Positions 11,603 through 23,070 of a stretch of DNA of 64,000 nt are shown one piece after another. Origin of the DNA: Paramecium pentaurelia (taxonomy: Eukaryota > Ciliophora > Oligohymenophorea > Peniculida > Parameciidae); NCBI GenBank assembly GCA_905183005.1, contig CAJJDO010000157.1:156169-220168 (forward strand), given 5' to 3'. Under the pieces are notes generated by a model. The model saw only the letters and a list, made by a program, of their open reading frames with translations, made no database searches and was not told the origin of the DNA. A program made the position numbers and the translations under genes. Numbering within the stretch: position 1 is the stretch's first letter; every line of letters begins with the position of its first letter.

Positions 11603-12767
11603 ATGACTGATATTACAGATAATGGGTTATCTACAAATAGAGTAGAATTAGTCAAATACCCAATTTTGAATCCTGTGATTCCTCCAGCATAATATGTGCA
11701 AATGAATGATGTTAAAGAAGCTATCACAATTGTTAAATAAGAACCAGAGACATCAAGAGAGAACTTTCTTGTAGAATACTATAAGAAAATCTTAAGATAA
11801 CACTTAACTATCTTAGGATTGTTCTTATTTGGTTTGATGGAGTGGTTTGCAAACATTGTAGTGGATTTTGGATACTATGATAATAGTTTCAGATGGACCT
11901 TCTATTTCTTTGTTACAACATTAATCATAATTGCTTTGGGATTGCCAATAACAAGATCAATAAGAGCAGTAGTAAGATAATCAATCAAATATTTATTAGG
12001 TATAACATTAGAATGCTATATTCCATCTATAAACAATCTTAATAGGATTTGTGCTTATAGGAATTGCAAATTAATGTTCAGGTAGACATTCAACAGCAAC
12101 AATTTGGTGGATCATAATAACATTACTAATCCTCATTTGTCATAGTATTGCTCAATTTATGCTTGTTAAACACAACATCACACATTATTATACAATGTTT
12201 ATGAAATTTGCTATTATGGGTTCAATCACACTTAATTTTATTGTTGGATTATGTGCATCATCTTTAGATAGTTCATTTCCTATTGCAGAAGCTATAATTA
12301 TCTATTCCATCTATTATTTCAATCAATTGAATGAGCATTTACTCAAAAATCCTAATGAATTACCAGAAGATGTTTCAATTGTACAGAGAATATAAATAAT
12401 TAATAAAATTTAAGCACTTTTCAATTAAGAGGCTTAATCAAATTAAGTAATTGAATAAATTAAAGATACTCATTGTGTTATCAACAGATATATTGCTATA
12501 GTCATATCAAGTAGTGTTGCATACATAATAATATTGATTCTAAGCATTGTCACTGGAAATGCATTATTCATAGTTATTGTAGTTGTTGTATCAGTATCAC
12601 TCTTAAGTGTTGTACTCAATACTTAAGTAGCTTCAAGAGTATTATATACTAATATTTATCATTTTTAGACTCTCCAATAAGAGGATGTAGTTTTTGCAGT
12701 TTGTTTGACTTATTTGGATCTAGCCAGTCCACTCAAGAATATTTTGAGAGGAATCCTATCCAAATGA
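11603..12767 (+). CDS. BI-1/TMBIM-like multi-pass membrane protein (copy 1)
   Basis: 378 aa with a 28-nt intron at 11972-11999; an in-frame ATG at 11585 would add six residues. A polar N-terminal region of about 75 residues (with PPAQYVQMNDV) leads into SRENFLVEYYKKIL and then about seven hydrophobic spans. The last part, FAVCLTYLDLASPLKNILRG, matches the end of Bax-inhibitor-1/lifeguard proteins (A.NLYLD..NLF..IL). Those proteins sit in ER or Golgi membranes and leak calcium or modulate cell death. Family membership rests on this C-terminal motif and topology, so it is a reasonable but not certain call. A paralogue follows directly, and a closer one lies at 40916-42109. Confidence 0.75.
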
Positions 12768-13505
12768 TGAGTTAATTATATCATAAATACATATTATCAT
12801 TACATTTCAAACAATTCTTATTAAATTCAATCATTTCATAAAATTAAAATATTTAAATTATTAACCCTCTTAAAATGAATTTTAGATATTGAAATTCCCC
12901 CTAATTCAATCTCATTAAGATAAACTCAAGTATTTACTATTTAATTATATTAAAGGTTGCTATCAAATTCTTATATTGTTTAGATGAATCAATAGATAAT
13001 GTAAATTCTATATTGTTTATAATTTCAAAAATAAAAATAAAAAAATAGTCTAAGGGTTAAAAGACTATAAAACTGCTAACCTATCTATGATATGTTTAAA
13101 ATATACAAAAGTAAATAAGAAACTAAACATACTAATTACAGTTTTATACTACTATAGATAGATTTTAACTAGTCTTTAAATACTTTATGTAATTTTCATT
13201 ATTCCTATAAACTAAATTCAAATTATTGTTGTTCTATCCAATCTTGATGATAACTATTTTAGATTCTTTATAATATACAGAATCAAGAGAGTATATTTTA
13301 TTTATTATTTTAGATTCTTTAAAAAAATGACTTTATATTCTAATAAGTTTAGATAAAATTACATCATAAATTTTTAAATACACTTTAGTTCTGAGAAAGT
13401 AGGATAAATTTAATAACTTAATTTATGTTTATAAACAATGGTAAGATATAAAATGTATAATTAATTAAATTAATGTAATAATCAGCAGATCCACATTATT
13501 TTGAA
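12768..13505. other. Intergenic region with long imperfect stem
   Basis: 740 bp between two co-oriented paralogues. No coding frame of note. The only structure is the inverted repeat at 13059-13178. Confidence 0.6.
13059..13178. repeat. Imperfect inverted repeat, 30-nt arms
   Basis: The left arm starts AAAGACTATAAAACTG and continues to CTATCTATGATA (13059-13092). The right arm (13147-13178) contains TACTACTATAGATAG and ends CTAGTCTTT; its reverse complement pairs with the left arm over most of 30 nt. The loop is about 55 nt. It could be a structured non-coding RNA, a transposon or eliminated-sequence remnant, or a chance palindrome. The D-arm-like piece is not followed by a T-arm, so it is not a tRNA. 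Confidence 0.4.
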
Positions 13506-14721
13506 ATGTCTAATTATCCCAATAATGTACATTAGACAGATCCTATGATGAATCCTATTGTTCCATAAGCTAATTTGCCTACTCAGATTAATTCTCCAAA
13601 TGGAAGTGATCCTGATTCTCAAATATCAACTAGAAAATCATTCCTCTTCCAATATTATGTAAAACAAATTATATAACTTATTGGGATCACTTTAATCTAT
13701 GGAATCAATTAAATAGGGTCATTCTCTTCAATATATTTATCTGAAGTAGATAGAGAATGGTGGGGATCTTCTTATACATATGAGAAATTCTTATAATATG
13801 ATAAACATGATGCTTCACGATAAGAATATCTAAATTGGATGGAAGAGAGAAGAAGAGAATTTATGGACTATGAATTCAATTGGGTTTATTATTTTATATT
13901 GGCTCTTACTGTATTTTTCACTCTATTTGTTGCTTTTGCTAGAAATTATAGATGTTTGGTAAATGTTTTATTCTAATAATAGGCTCAGAAATAAAGTATA
14001 TGCTTATTAATTTAAACAGTCTTAATAGGATTTGTAGTAGGAGGGATATCTAGTGGTTATAGATAAAATTGGTAACACTAAGGTACAGTTTTTTATATTC
14101 TCTTTTCATTGATAGGATTAATTGTTAATGCTATTTTCAATTTAGTATTAATAAAAATTAATAAAATTTAAATTTATGGAAAATTATCAAAAATATTTAC
14201 TTATTTCTTTTTTGGATTGAACTTTTTAATTGCATTTAGAGAATATTATAGGGTTGAAGGTTTACCAATACTTGAATTTGTTGTACTTTATAGTTTTTTT
14301 TATTTTGATCATCTAAATAAATCACTATTAATTTAACCCTCAGAACTCCCATCTACAATAAACATATTTGATTTATTGAGTAATATTTAAACTGAATTAA
14401 ATTCAAATTAATTTAAGCCCAATTAAAACTTTATACTGATAAATAAGAAAATATTATTAATAGTCTCTATTGGATTTGGATTAGTTCTTCTTGAATTGTT
14501 TGGTTACTTGATAAGTACTTTTGTATTTATCATAATTACAATTTTATCTGTACTTACTATAATTAGTTTTGTTGTTCCTACTTAAGTTGCATAATAAGTA
14601 TTTTAATTTAATATTTCTAAAGACCTTGGAAATAGAAGATACAAGTATCGCTGTTATGATGACTTATTTAGATATGTTATGTCCAATCTAAAATATAATA
14701 AGACACATAAAAAAAATATGA
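13506..14721 (+). CDS. BI-1/TMBIM-like multi-pass membrane protein (copy 2)
   Basis: About 397 aa. It shares the layout of the gene at 11603: a polar N-terminus (NPIVPQANLPTQIN), the motif RKSFLFQYYVKQIIQ, then seven or so hydrophobic spans, including QTVLIGFVVGG, which aligns with TILIGFVLIG in copy 1. It has an extra charged loop (WMEERRREFMDYEFNW). The 3' end is the weak point: without a splice the frame runs on to 15101 across low-quality AT-rich sequence. A 22-nt intron at 14681-14702 gives TGA at 14719-14721 and a length close to the paralogues, so that end is chosen. Function as for copy 1; tandem duplication followed by divergence is likely. Confidence 0.65.
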
Positions 14722-14852
14722 GATATTATACATAAATCAAGGAATATTTTAATTAAATAGACATTCTCAATTAATATATGTAAATATTTTTCATTATAAA
14801 TAATTTTAATTTAAATATATACATATGTATAATAATTTAATATATATTAATG

Positions 14853-15137
14853 TCACATTCTTTTATTAATATTTTTCTTATTAAATTCTTAAAAGGGTTG
14901 ATTGGATTTTTCAAATTCTTTATTATCAGTATTTTAAGTTACTTCTGTTAAGATTTCTGTAACTTAATCAGTCTCTTTGTAATTGATTAAATGAGAATAC
15001 TTTTTAGTAATTGGTATCTACTCATTACTTTTATTATTATTACAATCCTTATTTTAACAACAATGACAATTTCCACATCCACTAAATCTATAATAAATTG
15101 ATCCTAATCTTAAAATAGAATTATGAAATTTTTACAT
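14853..15137 (-). CDS. Small Cys-rich protein
   Basis: 94 aa, no intron, ATG at 15137 and TGA at 14853. The N-terminal third carries a dense cysteine cluster, SGCGNCHCCQNKDC, and the rest is polar (Ser, Asn, Thr, Lys, Glu), ending KKNINKRM. The cluster could bind a metal or be palmitoylated. A comparable run, CGECCGNCKAVCPC, occurs in the SPFH protein at 26046, where membrane attachment is likely. No signal peptide or membrane span. Not a recognised family. It converges on the TMBIM-like gene and would overlap the unspliced form of that gene, which argues for the spliced end. Confidence 0.55.
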
Positions 15138-15224
15138 TTTATTTATTATAATTAATCAATATATATATATGTATATAATTAATAATAGTAATATAAAATA
15201 TTATCAACAAAATAACTAACTAAT

Positions 15225-15992
15225 TCAAAAGAATTCTCTTTCTTTCTATAATTACATATGTTTTACAATTTCTCTTTTTAAATTTACACTATCTTTTAAT
15301 GTTATCATAATTAAATTAGATATTTCCTAAGTTTTGTAAATCTTATGATTACTTTAATCTCATGTTAGAAATGAAGTCCAAATTGAGATGCAAAACTATT
15401 CCAATTCATTTATATATTCAACATTATAGCACTTGTATAGAGAGAAGCACATGCAATTTTGGATGGTTCATATTTAATAATATTGATATTATAAACAGCA
15501 ACATCCAACAAGAGTAAGGAATAAGTTAACCAATTTTATGTTTTCTCTGCTATATTAATGATTGTCCAATAATAATTTAACCAAACATAAGAGGATGCTG
15601 TAACCAATTTAAAATCTACTAGAGATAGTAATTCTTTTTCAATTTAAAATATCTCTTACATTTCATCTCTATCATTTGTATATCTCCATAATGGACTTGG
15701 ATATATCTATTATAAGTTAATCAAATACTTCTTCATATTTAGAAGCTATAAAATAACATGTCTTATATATAGAATCGATTTGAGCGGTAAATATTCTATT
15801 TGTACTTAAATAAACATCTAGTAAATAAATGGTTTAATGGAATGTTCTTCTCTAAGCCTTATGTGATGTACATAACTTATGAACTTCATCTATCTATTAA
15901 GGTTATAATGAGAGGTATACCATCTAAGCTCTCATTTCTGGATTGAGATCAGATTGGATATCTGAAAAATAATTTGGATTAAGAAAAGACAT
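15225..15992 (-). CDS. Cyclin (cyclin-box protein)
   Basis: 239 aa after splicing introns 15707-15728 (22 nt) and 15327-15352 (26 nt). The start is ATG at 15992. The first cyclin fold shows NPEMRAQMV, TIYLLDVYLS and the diagnostic FIASKYEEIYPSPLWRYTND, followed by EIFQIEKELLSLVDFKLV, the helix that leads into the second fold; that fold contains ASLYTSAIMLN. This is the layout of A/B-type mitotic cyclins, but the N-terminus is too short to hold a destruction box, so cell-cycle timing cannot be inferred. Cyclins bind and activate cyclin-dependent kinases. The protein is shorter than most B cyclins. Confidence 0.88.
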
Positions 15993-16089
15993 GTTAACAT
16001 TCTAAAATGATTAGAACACTTAATTTAACCTGTTGTGTTTATAGAGTGAAATAGATCTGTTTGATATACAACAAAACTTATTATGGATC

Positions 16090-17530
16090 ATGAGTGTGTT
16101 TTGATTCTTTCCTCTTAAATGAGTTAGGTTGCTACATATAGTAATTAGAACGATCTGTAAATGGTCTTATCATTTTTTAGATGTACTCCATTTAAATAAT
16201 TAAATGATTAATAAAGCAGCCAAACAATTAACCTGGTTATTTGTTATAAAAATATTAACTAGATTATTTGATTTGACTTTAAATATACTTGACTAATGAA
16301 ACTTAGAACTAGGAATCTTCTGGTATTTTCATTAATTAATATCTAGAGGACTCACAATTAATTTGTATCTCTCAACATACATTACTCTGTACTATTTACA
16401 GATACTTTTGAAACAAATATATTCAAGATTAAAAGACCATAATTAAGAACAAACATAATCAACTTTCAAATTTGATTTATATTGGATTTTTCATTACAAT
16501 CTGCATTGCACCAATCACAGTGTTTATTATGAGTTATAATTAAAGTATTGTATTTGCTAAGACTGCATTTATTTATGAAATTTTTGCATGTAATAATACT
16601 TAATAAAATTGTAGTAATTGATGTAGCATCTTAACCTTATGCTGTTTAATTATTTATTCCATTAAAATTCAATGTTATAACTAAAGCAGATAATTTAGCA
16701 GTATTTATGAAAACCATTCTACTTTACTTACTTACTATTGGGAAAGTATAAAAGAGAATATTTATAGATTGATACTCTAATTAGATTCTGTATTACTTAA
16801 ATTATTTATTCAATAATCATTTTTGCTGATATATTTTTACTATCCACACAAACTAAATTTTTATAACTTTATAAGAAGCAATAAATGTTATAAATGAAAT
16901 GTAAGAAATAGATTATCAATTTACATTAATGGCCTTTATGAAATTCTTATAAAAATACCTGAAATTTTTGAATTTGAGAGGAATTACAATTGTATGTGCA
17001 GGTATTCTTAGTGCCTTTGCATTCTTACAAATTTATGGTTCCTAATGGACTTTCGATTCTTGTATTTTGTAATGTATCTTTATTGTAATTTCATTGGCAT
17101 CAATAGAATTACAGAAAGCTTTGTGAATTCTACAATTGCCACAAAAGATAGATGATGGTATAAAATTTGCTTATTGCTTAAACAATCATGTATAGGTATT
17201 TATATATCATTTAATTTTTCAGATAATACTTAATAATTAATAGTTCAATTTGGATCTTCAAGAATAATTATCTCAAATACTATATCAATTTCAGTTAGAA
17301 TATTTGTGCCATTTCTTATAATTAATCAATCTGGCATATAAATTATATCGAATTCAATTAAGCCTAAATTCATAATCCTTTATTTGTTTGGATTCAAGCT
17401 GCAATATCTGATTTAAGGATTTCAATTACTAGTATTCACAGCTATTTATTATGGACTCTTAGGGTTGATAAATCTGAGGATAGTAATTGATGTTATTATG
17501 TTGAAATTATATTATATTTTTTAAATTTGA
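16090..17530 (+). pseudogene. Decayed multi-pass membrane protein gene
   Basis: Fragments of a hydrophobic protein are spread over all three plus-strand frames, for example LIYIGFFITICIAPITVFIM, FMKTILLYLLTIGK, IRFCITQIIYSIIIFADIFL, FLNLRGITIVCAGILSAF and GFQLLVFTAIYYGLLGLINL, ending at TGA 17528-17530. They can be partly joined by small introns (22 nt at GTATAAAAG...ATAG), but at least one shift at a T5 run near 16860 and in-frame TGAs near 16620 and 17148 remain. Several independent lesions make a pseudogene more likely than annotation error. The N-terminal part (16090-16410) is the least clear. The family was not identified. Confidence 0.6.
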
Positions 17531-17561
17531 ATTTAAACTTAATAATGATAATAATAATAAA

Positions 17562-19070
17562 TCAATAAGGCAATGGGATCCCGTATATGAAATTATTTAT
17601 CATAATTAATGCAGCCATTGGTTAATCCATAGGAACCATATGTCCAGCATTTCTAATTGTCACAAACCACAATCCATCCAAAATCCATACATTTCCTGCA
17701 TTCTAATCTTCTCCACTTTTATTTCCTGGAATAGTCCAAGATCTCCATGGTTCAATTGTATGCAAACCTAAAATATTTATATGTATCTAAACCCATTTCA
17801 TTTTATAAATTATTCAACCAAAAGAATGTTCCAGTAATTGGTACAACACCATCTACATCTCCACTAAATTTAAGTATTCTAATTCCACTCTTGATTAATT
17901 TTGGATATAAGTAATATGTGGCTCTTGGATCCTTTGTGTATTTAATGGTACTACTACAATCCTCCCACTCTTTTTTTAGTTTGGATGTATCAACATTAAT
18001 GGCTTTTACGAATTCAGGATTAGTAAAGTAATAAAATAATCCTTAGGCTTCAGAACAAGATGGAACTGTTCCTGGTTGTCTATCAAATGGATCAAGTGTC
18101 ATTTTGGATCTTGGAATAGTTTCACCATTGAATTTAGTGATAGGCAATTGATAACATTTTCCATAGATGTTATAGGGATTGTAATAAAATTCACTATTAT
18201 TATTACTAATATTTGACTTACTAACTGAGATTGATTTCCTCTTAGGTTTTGGCATAGAGATCCTTACAATATTAAGTGGTTGAATTGAAACAATTATCTC
18301 TTTGAGAATCTATTTCTTCCCACAATTTCTCGCTTATTAAATGATGACTATGCATAAACTCAAATTTATGAATAGGAAATCTCTTAGCTTCAATTGTACA
18401 TTCTGTATAATCTGTACAACCATTTCCAATCATCAATCCAATTAGATTTATTCTTTTTGTAGCATTTTTATTATATTCTATGATCTCATTCGCTAATAAT
18501 GGAATGTATGTTCCAGCATAACTCTCTCCACTAATATAAAATTGATGAGTGCTAAGTTCAGGAAACTTTTTAAAGAATTGGATCACTGCTTACAAATTGT
18601 CTTTGGCTGAACTTGCGTCACTAGTGTGCTCATCACCATATGAAAATCCAACTGTAGCTGGAGATTCCAAATAAAACATATGTGCCTAAACAATTAATAC
18701 AAATTCATTACAGTATTTGTCCATGAGTAGGGATTGACTCTCAAATCATTTGTACCTAAATTGAATACAAATGGACCATTCTCATTCAAAGCACCATATA
18801 AAGAAGAACATCCAGGCCCTCCATTCAACCATAATATTACTGGACTATCATCACTCATATTTTGATTTTGTTGTGGAAACATGAAGTAGTGAAACTATTT
18901 ACTTCCATCATCATTAATTCTTAAATATCCTGAAAACCTGTAATTTTCATAATCATAATTTTGTACCATTATCCAGTATAAGGAATATTGAATTTAGCAT
19001 AATCTTTCACTAAATCTTCTGTTGGAAAACAGTAGATTACAACAACGCTTAGAAATAGATACAAATTCAT
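17562..19070 (-). CDS. Serine carboxypeptidase (S10 family)
   Basis: 466 aa after splicing introns 18938-18966, 18686-18711, 18194-18221 and 17768-17792. The N-terminus, MNLYLFLSVVVIYCF, is a signal peptide, so the enzyme is secreted or lysosomal. Conserved S10 pieces appear in order: VILWLNGGPGCSSLYGAL with ENGPF, LESPATVGFSYG, the nucleophile motif ISGESYAGTYIP, FSGDVDGVVP with the catalytic Asp, and NAGHMVPMDQP with the catalytic His. The triad is complete. These enzymes remove C-terminal residues from peptides at acidic pH; in Paramecium a role in the food vacuole is plausible. N-glycosylation sites (NKNAT, FNST) fit a secretory route. Confidence 0.95.
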
Positions 19071-19221
19071 ATTATATGATTATTATATAATTAAAATATT
19101 TTAAATTTTCATGCTACAAATATAGAATTTTATATATCTAATTCTCTTTCATTTCCTTTTAAAAATTTATAAAAAGAATATACATTACATTACAATACTA
19201 TTTATTATTTATATATAATAA

Positions 19222-19911
19222 TCATAACAATATTTGCATTGATGAACAACCTTTCATTTTCGTACTTTGCTATCTCTTGAGTATTCTAGCTTATATAATG
19301 TCTGCTTATTAATTTAAATCTTGCCTGACCTTTTAATCTGTACTTGTAGTATTAGTTGTAAAATCAGTGACCATTGTATTGAGCATTTCAGCTAGAATAA
19401 ATATGAATTGATTTTACATTGTTAATCAGCTGCTTCATGCAACTTAATTTATAATGTGACTTATTTTGATCTGAGTTTCTTATCCATGATCTATTAATCA
19501 GATAATAGAGGTGGAGGTAAGTCTGAGATAGAAGACCTCTTGACAGGACTAATAGTCTTGGAAGACTCAATTTCTGATTTGGAATTGATAATGAGCATAA
19601 GAGTTTTAGTTTCACTCAAAGCTTATTGAATCTTATCCAAAAAATAATATTTGATTGGATCCTGAATATTATCGAAATATTCCACACACTTTCTATTGAT
19701 AGATATGCAACAATTACCTATACATAGCAAGGGCCTATTGTACAGCATCAAGTTATGGTTCTTTGATAATAGCCTTCTCAAGAGAAAGAAGATTATAATA
19801 AAATTACTTATCAATAGAGTTTCCTTGAGGAGGAAGGTTCTTATCATTGTTAGATTACCTCATAATTTGTTAATTATAAATAATTTTAACATTTTTATCA
19901 TTTGCACTCAT
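19222..19911 (-). CDS. Unknown soluble protein, 212 aa
   Basis: ATG at 19911; introns 19693-19717 (25 nt) and 19392-19417 (26 nt) give 212 aa ending at TGA 19222. The protein is mostly helical: LLSLEKAIIKEPQLDAVQQA, then KCVEYFDNIQDP and DKIQQALSETKTLM. A Pro/Ser linker (KRSSISDLPPPLLSD) and a Gln-rich helix follow. No membrane span or known domain. Its ATG overlaps the stop codon of the upstream SET gene in an ATGA arrangement, unusual for Paramecium, where each gene normally has its own promoter. A missed intron or a frameshift joining the two was tested by eye and none was found. Confidence 0.65.
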
Positions 19912-21267
19912 TTATTAAAAAAAGTGAGATTATTTTATAGTATGGTCATCTCATCCTTTTGAATTTTATATAAGTCCTACAATTCTTTACCAATAGGTTT
20001 AGATATTTGCTTATAAGTGGATAAGACATTCTTAATGTTTTGAATCATAAACTATTTAACCAACAATTCATTTTCTTCGCTAATTTTTTCTTGGAATGAA
20101 TTGAATTCTAATAGAGGATTTTTAGAGAATTCTTATTCAGTTAAAAAGTAAATTCTAAGATATCTAAATATATAAGATAAAAATATTACTATAATAATTG
20201 TACATTGATTTTGTTATTGTATAAGGATTATCTTTCAATGTTGGTGATTTCACTTTATCTTAACCACTTTTATTTTTAGTCAAAGAGTTATTCAGTATAA
20301 TTAATAGCTGTAGTAAAATCCAAATCAATAGGCATTTCATTATAAGGATTATCATCTACCATTATTCCATGTCTCATTAATAGATCATGATTACTCAAAT
20401 TACCATAATTAATTGTTAATTTCTATTAAAATTTTGATTATATTTATTACATCTCCTGGTTCAATTTACTTTTTAGCACTAAAATCAACAAAACTCATGT
20501 TTTCATGACTCAAATAACAACCATCTAAATAACAATTAGGATCAAAGGAATGATCAAATTGATAAACTAATGGACATACTATTTAGACTGATTGCATATC
20601 AAAGTATTTTGGTTTTCTAGAATGTATTTATATTGGTTATACTGTGGATTGAAGCAAATTAAGGAAGCTCTGACAGCTTGGAACAATTTCAAAAATTCAA
20701 GTGCTGTTAAACCATAAACTTTGCTCAATTGTAATTCATTATACATGGATTAACATTGAAGGAGAGTACCTTCAATCAAGGAAGCCAAATTCCTTGAAGA
20801 TATCAAATCAATCACAGTTTATGGCCACAATAAAGGAGTATTAGGAGATTAAATCATATTAGCAAATGGAGAATTAGTTAGTGATTGGTCTTTTTGATGT
20901 ACAAATACTTGCATAATAATTTTGAGCAATCCTGTGACCAAATACTACTATTCCACTTTTCCACCACATATTTTGTGAGCGATTTATGATGCTATGGTCT
21001 AATTGATTTGCAACTACATACCTGAAGTTCTTGAGATTTCCTAGTATCACAACCAGAGAATTCAACACTTGTAAAACATTTTTCTGTAGAAATGAGCATT
21101 ATCTATTGATTTGCCTTGATTTGTTAAGCTGCATACATCCCTTTTCTATAATCAATGGATTGCATCACTCTTAAATAAGAAGGAGGCATCTTCAACCACT
21201 TCAAATATTATTGACCTAATAAACTGCCATAACTCGATGTTAGTCCAGCTATTAATTTCTCTTGCAT
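19908..21267 (-). CDS. SET-domain methyltransferase, SETD3/LSMT type
   Basis: 418 aa after removing introns 20999-21021, 20617-20642, 20423-20450 and 20164-20189. The end of the SET domain is clear: VCPLVYQFDHSFDPNCYL corresponds to the INHS..PN motif and PGDKLTINYGNLSNHDLL to GEQVFINYG.. with the catalytic tyrosine. The LSMT substrate-binding helical domain follows (QYLRIYFLTEQEFSKNPLLE). SETD3 methylates a histidine of actin and plant LSMTs methylate Rubisco or aldolase lysine; the substrate here is unknown. The N-terminal part is split by a long SETI-like insertion, as in the family. The stop overlaps the start of the next gene by ATGA. Confidence 0.87.
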
Positions 21268-21287
21268 TTAATAAATAATTATAATTA

Positions 21288-21319
21288 AATATATATATTA
21301 TATATATATATATATATTA
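21288..21319. repeat. AT dinucleotide repeat
   Basis: Nearly pure (AT)n tract interrupted by single T insertions, just upstream of the SET gene start. It is likely part of the promoter or a simple polymorphic repeat. Confidence 0.8.
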
Positions 21320-21480
21320 ATAAATACCAAAGCATTTCTTGATAATAACATAATATATCCTGTATATATTTATTAAAACCTAAATCGTTTATATTTATTC
21401 AATACACGTACCTTTCTAATTCTTAATCTAACTCCACTACTCCCTAAAACTAATTTACCTTATCCTAATCTCTTCTAGTC

Positions 21481-21640
21481 TCAACTTTAAGTCTAATCAG
21501 ATCTCCATTTCACTTTAACTTCTTCCTACTCTTCTAACTCATATAATAAGACTAATTGGATACTCTCCAAACTTTTCTTATAACTTAAATTCAAATTTTT
21601 TAACTTTTCAAAGGTCTCAATATTCGATGGATCAGAAATT
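21481..21640 (-). other. Orphan open segment downstream of the Myb gene
   Basis: A strongly charged frame (NIETFEKLKNLNLSYKKSLE, then YELEEQEEVKVKWRSD) ends at TGA 21481-21483. Directly upstream in the same frame is a TGA, and no ATG or fitting short intron connects it to the Myb gene. It could be an unrecognised 3' exon of that gene or a small broken gene. Confidence 0.3.
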
Positions 21641-21692
21641 CAAAAATCATAAGTTTACTAATTGCAAAACAAATATAGATGAGAATTAATAA

Positions 21693-22323
21693 TCAATTGA
21701 AATAGGAATGGACTCTGTATACAAATTGTGATAACAAATCTGTTATTTCTGGAAAAAAGTTCATCTCATCTATAATTTAAGTTAGATCGCTGCACTCCAC
21801 TTTGTCGGTATCTCTCTTACAATTTAGTCTTCTGTACTCACTATTAAACAATAAATATATAAACATACCTTCCCAATGTCTTATCCCATCTGAATCTAAG
21901 GTATTTATAATATCTATTCTTTATAGCGTTTTGGTTTCTATCAGTAAAGTATTTAGCTATATCACTAAACTTTGGACCATGCTCTAATACAAGAGATAGG
22001 ATTTTTTTGTCTTCTTCAATATTGAATGGATTATTATTATTCATATCTGTTATTTTATTGTTTCTTCTCTTCTTTTTGTAATGGAAGTCAACTCTCTTCT
22101 TCTTCTTCTTTATCTTCTTCCCTTATTTATTTAAGGGAGTGACATCCAATTCCATAAGTTATGTTAGAGAAGGATTTTCATGATTCATGTGAAGTAACAA
22201 AGAAGAGTTATCATCATATGAGCCTACATCCTTTTCTAATTAGAGGAAGTTGATGTAATTTTATTCGTTTGCACAATCTTACATTAAATTTAATATGAAA
22301 TTAGCAATTTACTGCATCGGCAT
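21693..22323 (-). CDS. Myb/SANT-like DNA-binding protein (copy 1)
   Basis: 200 aa with one 28-nt intron at 21841-21868; ATG at 22323, well upstream of the internal methionine at 22044. A basic stretch, GKKIKKKKKRVDF plus HYKKKRRNN, looks like a nuclear localisation signal. A single Myb/SANT unit follows: FNIEEDKKILSLVLEHGPKF, then IAKYF and NAIKNRYYKYLRFRWD, where the third helix ends in the KNRYYK..R pattern of Myb repeats. Only two of the three usual tryptophans are recognisable or replaced. Role: sequence-specific or chromatin DNA binding. A paralogue with the same layout lies at 30521-31110. The C-terminal end could be longer if the orphan segment at 21481 belongs to it. Confidence 0.75.
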
Positions 22324-23070
22324 TTATATTATTGAATAATAATAAAATCTTTTTTTATTTATATATATTAATACAGTCTTTAGTATTAATTCTAAATTAA
22401 TTGAATATTGTTCAGTTGGTAAAGATATTTTTCATTTAATTAATATTAAGTAACTTTCTATTATTCGGTATGATTATGTATTTTTTATTATCATATTTTT
22501 TTACTTTTACAAATAAGTACAAGAGTATTCAATCAATAATTGATTTTAATACAAAGAATATTATAATTAACTAACTAACTTAATCTAATAATAATATATA
22601 GTAAAAAAATATAATATTAAATTGATTTCTTTTTTATATATAAAATGTAGAACTTGAATCATAAACATCATATAATTATATCATATATTGTGATATAATA
22701 AGTTTTTAACATTTTTCTTAATTATATTCCTATGTTAAATTCATCTTTTCAGATAAACAAAATTTATTTATCAGTTTATTTATGAATTTATATTAAAATA
22801 AATAATGTATTATACACTTTAATTTTTTAAGTTTTATTATATAGGATGTCTTTAGGAATCCATATTCAATCAAAATCATCATATAATATAATTACAAATA
22901 ATATTGAAATATAATCATTTTGTATATATTAGAGTAACAAATTTAGTTAATTATTCTTCAATATTTATAGTATGGAATACTATATTGAATACAATTTGAA
23001 GAATAAAATCTAAAAAAATATACATTTGTATTATATTTCTCTTACAAATAATATATTTTATTAATTAAAT
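22324..23070. other. Intergenic, divergent promoter region
   Basis: About 750 bp, extremely AT-rich, between the divergent Myb and pecanex genes. No coding frame or distinct repeat was seen. Confidence 0.6.

Noticed and set aside
13040..13090. tRNA-like D-arm near 13048
   Set aside because: No anticodon arm or T-arm with GGTTCRA follows; it is part of the larger inverted repeat.
16600..16640. In-frame TGA as selenocysteine in a Cys-rich context
   Set aside because: The same gene has further TGAs and a shift; no conserved selenoprotein motif is present.
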